Assembly (NCBI GenBank): GCA_022925895.1
Contig: JAKSYS010000168.1
Span: 34,914-98,913 of the forward strand
Source of the DNA: Fragilaria crotonensis
Taxonomy: Eukaryota > Bacillariophyta > Fragilariophyceae > Fragilariales > Fragilariaceae
Length of the DNA: 64,000 nucleotides
Direction of reading: 5' to 3'
This document shows, piece after piece, positions 36,473-46,770 of this stretch. The notes beneath the pieces were generated by a model, which did no database searches, was not told the origin of the DNA, and was given only the letters and a program-made list of their open reading frames with translations. The stretch's first letter is position 1. Every line of letters starts with the position of its first letter. Position numbers and translations under genes: made by a program.

Positions 36473-38142
36473 ATGCAGAACGATACCACATTTCACAACA
36501 TTACGCGACCTCAACACCCACATTCCACATCCGTTACATTTTGTGCAACGGTTGTCAGCATTGTCATGCGCTCTCTGTTGTCAGGCCGATATGGTCGCCG
36601 TTGGCAGGTATGGGGGTTTGCAATGATCGGGATCGCAGCCCTAGCCGCTCTTTACGCTGTTTTGCCGGGCTTTGGTAACGCTTTCTCCATCAAAGGGCTG
36701 GATAGAATGCGAGTTCGTCAGCGTCTCTATGGACCGCGACCAAGACTCCCCCAATCTATGCCACAAGTCCTACTGGAGAAGGGTCTCTATTCAGACAACG
36801 ACCTTGTAAACGAAGACGGGATCGTGCCATCATTTTGGGATGAAGCGCAAAGCTGCGTCAATGGGCAATGCATGGATGTATGGGGCCGTGCTTTCCACTG
36901 GTGGTGACGATTGGGCGTCAGCTGTGCAATCGATAGAGGACGGTAGCGATATCGAATATGCCATGCAGAAACAACAACTCACGCAGGAGGACATGGAAAC
37001 GTACCAGAATTTCTGTCGCCCTGGTTTCCTCATCATTGGTCAAGGTAAATGCGGAACTTCATCCCTCTACCACTACCTGGTAGGTCACCCTCGTGTACTG
37101 CCAGCCTCGGAGAAACAAATTCACTATTTCAAGTATTACGCTCGGTACGGATTCAAGTGGTACATGGGCCACTTCCCGACGGCCCAGTCCTTTATGGCCC
37201 ACGGAGCGCTCATGACAGGTGAAGCGAGTCCTGGATACTTGCCGTACCCCGACGTTGTGGCGTTGACGAAGAAGGAGATGCCCGGCACCAAAATCATTTG
37301 CGTCGGTCGCGATCCTCTGGGAAGGTCGTGGTCGTCGTACCGGTACAACTACGTCAATCCCGCCCTTGAAATTATGAGAAAAGGAAAAGCGCCAGGCATT
37401 GCCAGAAATATGTCTGATGAATACTACCAAAAATACTTATACAGCTTTGAAGAGATGTTGCGAGCCGAACTCAAGACGATTAAGGCTTGCTTGGCACCTG
37501 GCGGACCCGGTGAAGTTGGAGCCCGTGAAAGGTGGGGACGGGAACCATGGGAAGGAAGGTATTTGCCGATCGCAAGAGGAAGGGTTTATCTCCGCTGGTT
37601 GACATTGATGGAACTTGTTATGGCGACTTTGTCTCGAAGCGTGTTCCCAGAATACAGTGGCAAGAGCTGGTGGATTCCAAACCGTACAGGTTCTTGAACG
37701 TACCGAGCCTTCATTTGGCGCAAGCTATGATTGGACGCAGCCTTTATGTCTACCCTCTGGAGTGGTGGTTCGCGATGTTTCCTGAAGAAGATATCTACTT
37801 TCTCTGCACGGAAGAAATGCGTGACATGACCGGTGAACCCATCAACAAGCTAGGACGATTCCTGGGACTCCCGAGCTTTAACTTCTCGGGAATAGTCAAT
37901 GCCGGTGCATACAATGTTGGTGGTCACAAAGGTTATGACAAGGTTACATCTTGGGATACCGTCGGGGCAGCACGCGAAGAAACGCAACCGCCGGAGCAAC
38001 TAAATGTGACCACACCGTCTCCGTCATCCGAAGAGGCGAGATTCCATTGACACCGGAATTCAAACAAGAAATGCTGGATTTCTACAAACCGCACAATGAA
38101 CGCCTATTCAAACTTGTACGACGCAGATGCAACTGGGATTGA
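36473..38142 (+). pseudogene. Golgi-type sulfotransferase, three frameshifts
   Basis: PAPS-dependent sulfotransferases decorate glycans in the Golgi. The N-terminus (first Met at 36473 or 36566) has an arginine-flanked membrane anchor, VWGFAMIGIAALAALYAVL, giving type II topology. After a frame change near 36840-36890 comes the 5'-phosphosulfate loop FLIIGQGKCGTSSLYHYL, then the 3'-phosphate site CVGRDPLGRSWSSYRYN. A second change near 37570 leads to QAMIGRSLYVYPLEWWFAMF, and a third near 38030 to the C-terminal FYKPHNERLFKLV. Motif order and spacing fit Sulfotransfer_1/CHST-like proteins of about 540 aa. The acceptor is unknown; diatom extracellular polysaccharides are rich in sulfate. All functional motifs persist, so indel errors are as likely as decay. 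Confidence 0.75.
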
Positions 38143-38238
38143 GACGGAAGGCGATCGAGGATGATCGTATTATGCCATTTATACTGTATTCTACTAGATA
38201 CTAGAGAGATGCCACGCTGGAGGTAGATTTGAGAATCA

Positions 38239-38775
38239 TCATAGCGCTTGGTCTCCGTCTCCTTTCACAGCCTTTTTGGCAGCTCGTGCTTTCTTCCTTT
38301 CTTCAGCCAACTTTTTCTTTTCTTCCTTGGTTGGTTTCATGCCAAACAAGCCTTCTTCTTTTGTCTGTGCAGTGCTGGCAGCCTCGCCTGCTTCCTTGGG
38401 TCGAGGTTTTTGGGCTGGCGGCGACGACCCAACGTCAAACTCCTCCGGAATAACTTGTGCGACGCCTGAAGATCCACCGGCCCAACCCAACATTTTGGAA
38501 TCACAGAACATACCATCGCTCATGACACCACCGACTGGTGTTTTCTTCACTTCGACTTCTTCTCCTCCTTCTGTCCATACTGTCGACCCCGTCAAGGCGA
38601 CTGCCAAGCGCGATCCCTCACGCACGTTTGCCGCCGCCGTAACGATCGTCACGGGTCCGTCATCACTTCCAACATCTACCTGACAGGCGCGAAGGATCTT
38701 GCCACCCTTGGTCTTGCCACATTCCTCGAGGCTGAGGATTACTCCCACTTTGTACTGCGAAACGTCAATCATCAT
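38239..38775 (-). CDS. tRNA-binding (EMAPII/Arc1p-type OB-fold) domain protein
   Basis: The 178-aa protein starts at MMIDVSQYKVGVIL (38775). Earlier in-frame Met codons fall in GTAC-rich promoter-like DNA, so I prefer this start. The OB-fold runs over residues 8-105 with VGVILSLEECG, ANVREGSRLAVAL, and GVMSDGMFCDSKMLGW, matching the Tyr/Met-tRNA synthetase-associated tRNA_bind domain. A Pro/Lys/Ala-rich, strongly basic tail (EEKKKLAEERKKARAAKKA) follows and could add RNA affinity. Proteins like this deliver tRNA to synthetases or act as free cofactors. No synthetase domain is attached. The frame is intact. Confidence 0.8.
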   Translation of the reverse strand: MMIDVSQYKVGVILSLEECGKTKGGKILRACQVDVGSDDGPVTIVTAAANVREGSRLAVALTGSTVWTEGGEEVEVKKTPVGGVMSDGMFCDSKMLGWAGGSSGVAQVIPEEFDVGSSPPAQKPRPKEAGEAASTAQTKEEGLFGMKPTKEEKKKLAEERKKARAAKKAVKGDGDQAL

Positions 38776-39155
38776 GGAACGGAAAGGTATTGTTGCGAAA
38801 TTGTGGTTGTAGTTTGTAGTACTTGTACTGTGGTAACTTGATTTCGTGAAATGCCACTGTGCAACGGTACTACCGGTACCAGCTACAGTAGTGCAGATGT
38901 ATGTCAAACGGTAGTGGAGAGTGGAGTACAGAAGTACTTGTACTGCTTTTGTTTACTTGTACAGAAGTACTCCGGGTTCCGGGTGTCAAGAACTGGAGTA
39001 CAGTACTGTAGTCGGAGAACTGGCGTGTTATCGTGATTTTGATGAATGCTGCGAGATGGGAGACAATCCCACCATCTCGCAAGCAATCTTGTCAGCTGTT
39101 CTCATTTTCTCATGAAGGTTGTATGCCTCTCTCTTAATCGAAAACGAAACAGGGT

Positions 39156-39632
39156 TTGGACAGGTTTACGATAGAAAGTAAGAAGTGGTTGACACCCAGC
39201 ATGGCAGTGGTGGCAACTCCAATTCGAAGCCACATAAGTGCTCCTTCCAATTCATGGATGCTCTTTCTGGTCAAGGCCCTCCTCATCGCAATCATCATCC
39301 TCCTGCTCCCCAGATTGGTGGATGGCAGTACCTCGTCCTCAAACAAGCGCGTCGAGCGCGAACTCCGCACGATGAGACAGGACTGCTCCGAAACTACAGA
39401 TCGTCAGCTGCTCCTCGTGGAAGAACGCACAAACTGCATTCATCGCTGCATCTCCAATCCGTGTTTTGAGCGTGTGTACGGCACACAACCATTGGAAGAT
39501 GGAGAGATTGATATCGGCCGAAGGAGGGGGTTCGACTCCTGTGTTCGAGACGAATTGCGACGCAATAAGCAGAAACGACAACTTGATGGGGCCGCAAAGG
39601 CAAAACGACGACGCACCGCACATGGTGTTTAG
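39156..39632 (+). CDS. Small DUF4787-like secreted or membrane protein
   Basis: 158 aa. A hydrophobic segment WMLFLVKALLIAIIILLLP sits at about residues 34-52, so the true start may be a later Met (MLFLVKAL) that makes it a signal peptide. The rest has ERTNCIHRCISNPCFERVYG, then LEDGEIDIGRRRGFDSCVRDE and a basic tail. The cysteine spacing and the L-E-x-G-E-[IV]-D motif recall DUF4787, a small family of unknown role conserved from plants to animals. The family link is from memory and needs a profile search. The frame is intact. Confidence 0.6.
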   Translation: MDRFTIESKKWLTPSMAVVATPIRSHISAPSNSWMLFLVKALLIAIIILLLPRLVDGSTSSSNKRVERELRTMRQDCSETTDRQLLLVEERTNCIHRCISNPCFERVYGTQPLEDGEIDIGRRRGFDSCVRDELRRNKQKRQLDGAAKAKRRRTAHGV

Positions 39633-39756
39633 TACTAGCAGGGTGGTTCGAGTGGTCCAACGATTGCAATCTGTTGTTTATGAGCGATACGCCGTTCTCC
39701 ATCTCTTTGCGTCCAAAAGGCTTCCTCTAGAGCATTACAATTCTACTGACATCGCC

Positions 39757-41160
39757 TTATCCGTTTATTTCCTCCAACGTTAGTCCCCCATTGTGTTCGC
39801 GGGATACCATTTCAAGATTTGCTTTGTGGCCTGACGTCCAATCATCGTCCTCAGCATCTTCGTCGTAGTAGCTACCCTCTGAAGCAGCATCATCAAAGGC
39901 AGTGTCCTGAGCCGATCCAAATTTGGCTGCCACGGCACGATATTCACCTAGGTTGTCGCGACGACGTTGACGAGAGACACAGAAGCAACGCAGCCCGCAG
40001 ACAAGCAACAACGCGCTCACAAGCACTCCGAAGAAGACTGCATGGCCGCGGATCGTAGCGGCAACCTGACACGACGTTCTCGACAAAGCTCCTTCAGTAG
40101 AAATTCGGCAATCGACCCCTGTAGCTGTTCCTGGATTCCATAGGCCAGAGACATCGCCAGGTGATGTCTGTTTAGAAAGCGGAGGACGATACAGGCGTGT
40201 CGGCACTTTCGTCGGTCGAGGTCTTGTTGGCTTTTCAGTAGGTGCTGCTTGAGGTACGGGATTTGTAGGAGCTGTTGTTGGAGCTGGGATCAGTGGCTCA
40301 GCCGCAGCAAGAGTAGGAGCTGGTGTTGGGATTGGTAGCTCTGTGGCAGCAACAGTGGGAGCTAACGTTGGTACTGGGATAGGTGGCTCTGTAGCAGCAA
40401 CAGTAGGAGCTGGAGTTGGTGCTGGGATCGGTGGCTCTGTAGCAGCAATGGTAGGAGCTGGTGTTGGTGCTGGGATCGGTGGCTCTGTAGCAGCAACAGT
40501 AGGAGCTGGTGTTGGTGCTGGGATCGGTGGCTCTGTAGCGGCAGCAGTAGGAGCTGGTGTCGGTGCTGGGATCGGTGGCTCTGTTGCAGCAACAGTAGCA
40601 GCTAATGTTGGTGCTGGGATCGGTGCCACTGTAGCAGCAACAGTAGGAGCTAATGTTGGTGCTGGGATCGGTGGCTCTGTTGCAGCAACAGTAGCAGCTA
40701 ATGTTGGTGCTGGGATCGGTGGCTCTGTAGCAGCAACAGTAGGAGCTAATGTTGGTGCTGGGATCAGTGGCTCTGTAGCAGCAACAGTAGGAGCTAATGT
40801 TGGTGCTGGGATCGGTGGCTCTGTAGCAGCAACAGATGGAGCTGGTGTTGGAGGCTCTGTAGCAGCAACAGTTGGAGCTGGTGTTGGTGCTGGGATTGGC
40901 GCAGCTGTTGGCGAAACTACGGGAGCAGGGGTTGGTGATGGGATTGGTAGAGTGGTTGAAGCAATAACAGGAGCAGGTTCCGGTGCTGGAATCGGATTTG
41001 CATCAACTTTCGGAGGCAATCCCTCCATGTGCCTATCAACAACATCGGTATCGGCATTCCCGTCAGAGACGTGGTTGTCGTAATTTGAGCCATCGACTGT
41101 TTCCGACGCTGAGAATTCGACAGCACGCCGCACATACTGCGTCACATCGCCTCGTGGCAT
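39757..41160 (-). CDS. Pro/Thr/Ala-repeat type I membrane protein
   Basis: 467 aa. After an acidic N-terminus, residues about 60-300 are a minisatellite-encoded array with a 16-residue unit (EPPIPAPTLAPTVAAT and variants, 48 bp), including shortened units. The array is likely extracellular and O-glycosylated. A PTR-rich linker, two Cys, one membrane span (GHAVFFGVLVSALLLVCGL) and an acidic tail (YYDEDAEDDDW) follow. No signal peptide is visible at the proposed start MPRGDVTQYV, so a 5' exon may be missing. Such mucin-like proteins occur on diatom surfaces, but the role here is unknown. The opposite strand is also open over the repeat only because of its composition. Confidence 0.7.
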   Translation of the reverse strand: MPRGDVTQYVRRAVEFSASETVDGSNYDNHVSDGNADTDVVDRHMEGLPPKVDANPIPAPEPAPVIASTTLPIPSPTPAPVVSPTAAPIPAPTPAPTVAATEPPTPAPSVAATEPPIPAPTLAPTVAATEPLIPAPTLAPTVAATEPPIPAPTLAATVAATEPPIPAPTLAPTVAATVAPIPAPTLAATVAATEPPIPAPTPAPTAAATEPPIPAPTPAPTVAATEPPIPAPTPAPTIAATEPPIPAPTPAPTVAATEPPIPVPTLAPTVAATELPIPTPAPTLAAAEPLIPAPTTAPTNPVPQAAPTEKPTRPRPTKVPTRLYRPPLSKQTSPGDVSGLWNPGTATGVDCRISTEGALSRTSCQVAATIRGHAVFFGVLVSALLLVCGLRCFCVSRQRRRDNLGEYRAVAAKFGSAQDTAFDDAASEGSYYDEDAEDDDWTSGHKANLEMVSREHNGGLTLEEING

Positions 41161-41425
41161 CGTCGGATGAAGTTTTATGCTTGTTGTGTAGTACTCGGAG
41201 TACGACAGAACAGGTCACGAGTGAAATGAATTGGAATAAGACGCGTTGCGCCGCACCGATGAAGTAATGCGAATGAATGACTCTCTTTCTGAAGGCGAAA
41301 AATGAAATGAAACGCCGGTGAGCCATCTAGAATCTAGAGATCTAGAGTAGCGGTACGGTCTACTACTAGTAGACTTGCAGGTAGCAGGCCTGTTATTCAT
41401 ACAACATAAAACTGCAGTGGCGTGT

Positions 41426-41446
41426 GGCGTCTGGCGTCTGGCGTCT
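41426..41446. repeat. GGCGTCT tandem triplet
   Basis: Three exact copies of the 7-bp unit GGCGTCT, followed by a partial fourth. One of several independent 7-bp tandem arrays in the window. Confidence 0.9.
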
Positions 41447-41539
41447 GGCGTATGAATGGAACTTCGTTATATATATATGAATATTTAATATATATATATC
41501 GTTTAGACATATACTAAAAAGTTGTATGCCCATACTCGT

Positions 41540-41915
<376 letters not shown>

Positions 41916-41958
41916 TATGCATATGCATATGGGCTGCATATGCATATGGCGCATATGA

Positions 41959-42839
41959 GGAGGTTCCGGAATTTCGGCTCTTTTACCTGTAAGTGTATAC
42001 TGGCTACGTATACTAATTCTACACCTTCGTTCCTCACGCCGGACAAATATTCCACGTTCCATCACCCCTTCTAATGTCCGGATCATTTGGTACACTAATC
42101 ACATGACGTGACAAATCGTGAGCTTTAACTAAAGAACTTGAGATTAGACTATGCGACAACGGAATCGACGTTTTATGAAAATCCTACTTAAGGATATTAG
42201 ACATTTGAAGTGTCGGCAGCCGTTGTCTCAAGAGCCGCTGGCTCAAGAGCCATTGGCTCAAGAGCCAACGGCTGAACAACAGCTCCCAGCGAAGTCAAAC
42301 TCAAAAACACACGTTTTTTGTGTGTCATAGAGCTCGTCCTCAGGAGTGCTCGCACTTTATGTCATACGGTACCACTCCTTGACATTCGCTGAATGTATTC
42401 TCTTCATACCTGTATATTGTTTAGCCGATGCTTACAGAAAGTGATCTATAGCAACCTTAGATGACCTGTCATTTTTTTTGTTCCCCGTGTGGCGAGTTCT
42501 CATTTAAAGAAAACACGTTCCTCAACTAGTTCGACGAAGTAAATTGGCTCTTGAGCCAGTGGCTCAAGAGCCAATGGCTCAAGAGCCAACGTCTTTTCTA
42601 AATATCCCTACATAGTACTAGTTCAACCACGACATTGAATCGATGTCGTACTTGTCATAACAAACGATGTTAACAAAAGTTCCAAAATTAAGCACAGGTT
42701 TTATTATTGTGGGTCAACAGAAGACATTCTATCATTTTGGAAACGTGGAATTATTTAGGTGTTTGTCGAACAAAATTCTGGTAGATAATCTGCGTGAAAG
42801 GTACGAGACACATAAAAGAGCCGAAATTCCGGAACCTCC
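41959..42839. mobile_element. 881-bp MITE with perfect 27-bp terminal inverted repeats
   Basis: Positions 41959-41985 (starting GGAGGTTCCGGAATTTCGGC) and the reverse complement of 42813-42839 are identical over 27 bp. The interior has no transposase. Two clusters of a 14-bp palindromic unit (TGGCTCAAGAGCCA, repeated about three times each) lie at 42229-42276 and 42543-42590. The left end abuts the ATGCAGT/ATGCAT satellite. No clear target duplication is visible, so the superfamily is unassigned. Confidence 0.75.
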
Positions 42840-43138
42840 AGGCGAGCATCGATGAGCGACGCAAGATACACTCTCTAGCTACAGTAGCTACCTGGTAGTG
42901 AACACTGCGCCGGAGGTCGGAGTTGGTCACCACGTCACCAGTGGCCGTCAGGCCGTCCATAGTCCACAGTCCACAGTCCACAGGAAGGTCCGGCCCAAGC
43001 ACGGTTCAGCCGTTAAGTTTGCGTCCGTCGTCGGACATGCATCAGGGATTTTCCCATTTGTATGCACTGCAAGATTTGTAGCTGGATTGGTCGATGCAAA
43101 CGAGCCGGCAAGGCTTTCTCCTCGTAAGTAAAAAATTG
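42840..43138. other. Short spacer with AGTCCAC triplet
   Basis: No gene is seen. Three exact AGTCCAC units lie at 42961-42981. Confidence 0.5.
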
Positions 43139-43398
43139 CTGACCGGCGTCAGTAAAAAATTGCTAACCGACAGTAAATATCTACTGACCGTCAGCAAAAA
43201 ATCACTGACCGTCAGTAAATAATTGCTGACCGTCAGAAAATCTGATTTGTCTTTAAGAAGATATCGTGGACTCATAGTATGTTCTTACGTCAGATTATTC
43301 TTTTGACCGTCAGCAATTTTTAACTGACCGTCAGCAAATTTTTACTGACCGTCAGCAATTTTTTACTGACCGTCAGCAAATTTTTCACTGACCGTCAG
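43139..43398. repeat. Array of CTGACCGTCAG palindromes at 21-bp spacing
   Basis: Two clusters of an 11-bp palindrome (CTGAC-C-GTCAG) are separated by 10-bp A/T-rich linkers. Unit starts are 43139 (with a 3-bp insertion), 43163 (variant), 43184, 43205 and 43226, then 43303 (first base changed), 43324, 43345, 43366 and 43388. The spacing is 21 bp, with one 22-bp and one 24-bp exception. A half-site (ACGTCAG, about 43287) lies in the gap. Two DNA turns per repeat and phased A-tracts would place every palindrome on one face of the helix. Confidence 0.85.
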
Positions 43399-43944
43399 TA
43401 ATATTTTACTTTGCGTCATTCACATGATAATAGCGCCAGCGTATGCTTCATGTTGCGTCACTACGACTCAGAATGGAAACGATTTTCACCTCCAGGGTAT
43501 CACGTGTTTTCGTCTTATTCACGATTCCCTCTAGGTATGGCCGGACCTTCCAGTAGCCTTGTAGGACCGCATCTACTATGATACAAGCTACTACCGTAGT
43601 GTCGTTCCGGGTATGTGCTCAGAAAGCAGCGAGTCTCCGAGACTCCGATTATAAAGAAGGGCGGACTAGTGCATATGCCTGCCAGACCAGTGCAGCCATA
43701 AGAAATGATGACCATGATGGCAAAATGGACACAACTAACTGACCTGAATGACATAATAATGATAGCTAATGGGTCGACCAAAAAGATGCCAGGGAAAGGA
43801 AAAAGGGACAACGCCTCGGTCAACAGCAGCTCTTGCTTGCTCCTCAAGCACCAGACTGAACCGTGGAAAGACAACCACTAAGGCAGATGACAGATGGATT
43901 CATGAGCTGAGTGATGAGGACAACAGCAAGGGTTTGGTGGACGG
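43399..43944. other. Spacer before second Crypton copy
   Basis: No supported gene. A short plus-strand ORF (43769-43960, starting MGRPKRCQGKEKGTTP) is basic but runs into the Crypton-related sequence and has no known domain. Confidence 0.35.
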
Positions 43945-44959
43945 TGGGAGAAAAGTCTAGCTGCTTTCCTCCCACTGACTCCGTGATGAAACTCTTGCCA
44001 GATGTCATGAAGACTTCTGGGCATTGGTATCACCATTGCAATCATTGCGAGGTCATTCACAGCAGCTTTTGCAGATACCTCTGCTGCTTCAGCCTCTCCT
44101 CCTCTCTCCCCACCAGTAGTCCATTGCCTCATTGGTTGCAATGAAATTTGCCTCATGTTACTGTTCAAACTGCAATGATACTCCTCCAGATTCAATTGAA
44201 CTCCATACAATTGTCTTGTTTTAGGGATAGTAACAAACCTGAAGACATACCCAACAATTGATTTTGCATTTCAATTGTCCCAACCATATCAATAAAGACT
44301 GCTCCATGATCAAGTGACAACATTAGCACCATCTGGAGATTGATTGGATTCAATTCAGGATCAACATCAGACCAATAAGCATGTTCCCATTCCAAAAGAA
44401 TTTCAAGTTTAGATTCACCCGGAATGTACTCGAGTACTCATCAGTAACCAGAGAGCAAATCAGCCACAAGAATGCCTTACAAAGTACAAGACATGCTGAT
44501 TCTGGGAGTTGCTTCCAGACATTTGGAATGATGCAACTCAGAACAATTGTGTTCATCATAGTTGTGTCCAATGTCGGGTCAGACAGATAAAAGCAAGGAC
44601 CACCACCACTACTTCAAAGTAACCTTTTCATCAGGAAAGGGAAGCTCAACATCATCGTAGACATCAGATACTCAACCTGTTCCTTTGTTTTATCTACCTC
44701 TGATGCCTTCATCATCATAGGTGGCTGACTCCATATTTTAGGGAAAATGTGGCATGCATGCTTTTGAATACTGTGACTTTCAAGCATACTTGACAATTCA
44801 GAAGCACCATGTCCTGGAATTCTTTACGTATGAACATAAGAGTCAATACAGATTGAGTCATTGCCTTTGTCTTCAGGCCTTTATCTGGAACACATACGTC
44901 ATTGCTGATGCAAAACGTACGGAGAATTCATTTCTGTTGGATTCAAATTGAATTCAAGC
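43945..44959 (-). pseudogene. Crypton-like recombinase copy 2, 3' portion (interrupted by LTR retrotransposon)
   Basis: The sequence aligns with copy 1 from its GCR1_C end (PRSLHDIWQEFHHGVSGRKA, 43950-44060) through the linker (DHGAVFIDMVGTI) to the catalytic domain (SHSIQKHA, in which the box II Arg is lost). It is broken by many stops. It keeps the two bases missing from copy 1 near HVDPE. Homology stops at 44959, where the 5' LTR begins, and resumes after 50201. Confidence 0.75.
44955..44959. repeat. Target-site duplication CAAGC (left)
   Basis: CAAGC directly before the 5' LTR is repeated at 50202-50206 directly after the 3' LTR. Copy 1 of the Crypton (near 4800-4812) shows the single, unduplicated CAAGCCACAAT at the same place. 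Confidence 0.85.
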
Positions 44960-45343
44960 TGCAGTACACCGCACGTGCCCTTAGCGTAGTGCGATACAGT
45001 ATACTATATTACTAGTATCCAGTACTACAATACAATGGCCATGTATAGTACTTGGATATACCGGTAGACTAGTAATACCATAGTACAGTGCAACAATAGA
45101 ACACTGATCCTGTACAACAGTACAACCGTACAACAGTAGAATGAGAACTGTCTGACATCTCTTGGAGACTCACTGAGTCTCCTAGATGAATGAAAGAGAA
45201 CAGTCCAATCCCACCAAGGATGGGACTGCTCTCTTGTTTTAAAAACTAGTCTCATAACTTTTAATAAGGTGCAACTATATTAATCCTTTAAAACTAGCTA
45301 CAAATTAGCCTCCAAAATAAAACTGATTACTTCGCGTAGGGCA
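44960..45343 (+). repeat. 5' LTR
   Basis: 384 bp, TG...CA ends, GTAC-rich 5' half. Compared with the 3' LTR it has an extra AT pair near 45277 and lacks a CG pair near 45334; otherwise the two read the same. Confidence 0.9.
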
Positions 45344-45377
45344 CAGTGAATTCACTCCCAGTAGTCAGTACATCACC

Positions 45378-46770
45378 ATGACGAACAAAAATAAAGGTAA
45401 GCGCAAAGCGTCTGAAAATTCGTCTGCGGAACATGTTGCATTCCGTCAGTCGAACCTCGCGTTGAATCCGCCGTCGATTTATTTTGATAGGCCCAAGAAA
45501 TCGACAGAGAAATCTGACGATGAGGGCAACTATAAAAAATCGACGTCCCGATTGAAGCCGGAAATGCGAACTCCAAAATATCGAAAAGAGAATTCGTTTG
45601 TTTGGAGACTACGACACCTCGCCAGAAGCGTGGGTGAAGTGGCGCATAGAGCTCGAGGAGGTCATTCGTGACTATCCGCTCGAGTCTGGCGAACAAAAAG
45701 CGTCTATGGCTCTTGCACTACTTAAGGGCAGTGCAAGAGACAAATTCCAGCAAACGTGGCGTAGACTCGATACGGAGAACGTAGCGGGTCCCGCACGACA
45801 GAGGAAGACTCCAAACGAGATTTTCCAGCTGGTAATGACGGAAGTTGGTAAGTCTTACTTCCCAATCTTGCATGCGTACCAGAAGCAGGTGGTGTACATG
45901 CAGCATTACCTACGTCTTGGAAGTCATACGGTTCGTAACTTTGCTACGCGTTTACGCGAGCTAAATAATTACTTACCGTATTTTCCACGGGAAGAAGGTA
46001 AGGCTGAACCGTCTAAATTGTCTGATGACGACTTGATTCAAATTCTCAACCAGGCGAAGCCTGAAGAATGGCAAGCGGTCATTCTTGGTGCGAACATCGA
46101 GCTTTATAAGTTCGATTTTCAAGGCACTGTTGATTATTTTGAGAAACTTGAACTCAGACAGGCACTTGAGGCCAAACGTCGTAAGGTGGACAAATCCGAT
46201 AACCCTGAGGGCACGAAAAAAGGGCAATTGGAACGGTAAGTCCGCTGACAAAATGGCAACGGCCAAAACACAGTCGTCTAAGTATAAGAAGTGTGCGCAT
46301 TGCGGTCGTACGAATCATACTACGAAAGACTGTTGGTTTAACCCTGAGAACAAGGGGAAACAGAAACCTGGTAAGAAAAATGTCGGTTTTACCGACCGAA
46401 ATGTCTTGATGACGCAGGAGCAGCTTAACGCTATCCTTGAGCGTCTTCCACGCAACCCGAAGTCTGGCAAGCGTAAGGTCCGCGACTTTACACCCGAGAA
46501 TTCGGATGCAGAAATCGTGGAAATGTTCAGTCCCAAGACAACCATTAGCACAGTAGAGACTAAAGAAGATAGTGACGAAAGTTCCATCTACTTTGGTTCA
46601 TTTTCTAGTGAGATATTGCCATCCAAAGATGGCCATGGCAGTAAGAGACAAAAACAAAAAACACAAAACCACCGAAGTCGTGGGCGAAGTGATGGGAACA
46701 GGCAAACCCGGCATTGTTCGCATTTTGCTAGACACTGGAGCATCTGCGACAATTATACTTAAGGATGCGA
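45378..46770 (+). pseudogene. gag: Retrotransposon gag, frameshifted
   Basis: Starts at MTNKNKGKRKASENSS (45378). After a frame change near 45595 it continues through the capsid-like region (SPEAWVKWRIELEEVIRDY, ARDKFQQTWRRL, VRNFATRLRELNNYL). A second change near 46220 leads to a nucleocapsid zinc knuckle CAHCGRTNHTTKDC, which matches C-x2-C-x4-H-x4-C. The end overlaps the pol frame. Confidence 0.75.

Noticed and set aside
40343-41083. 246-aa plus-strand ORF of Gly/Ala/Val repeats
   Set aside because: It is the antisense of the Pro/Thr-repeat gene; its openness follows from repeat composition, and it lacks non-repeat domains.
41959-42839. Considered a recent hAT or Harbinger copy
   Set aside because: No 8-bp or TWA duplication is visible at the TIR borders, so I left the superfamily open.
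43139-43398. CRISPR-like look of the palindrome array
   Set aside because: Repeats are 11 bp with 10-bp A/T linkers that are similar to each other, there are no unique spacers, no cas genes, and the context is eukaryotic.
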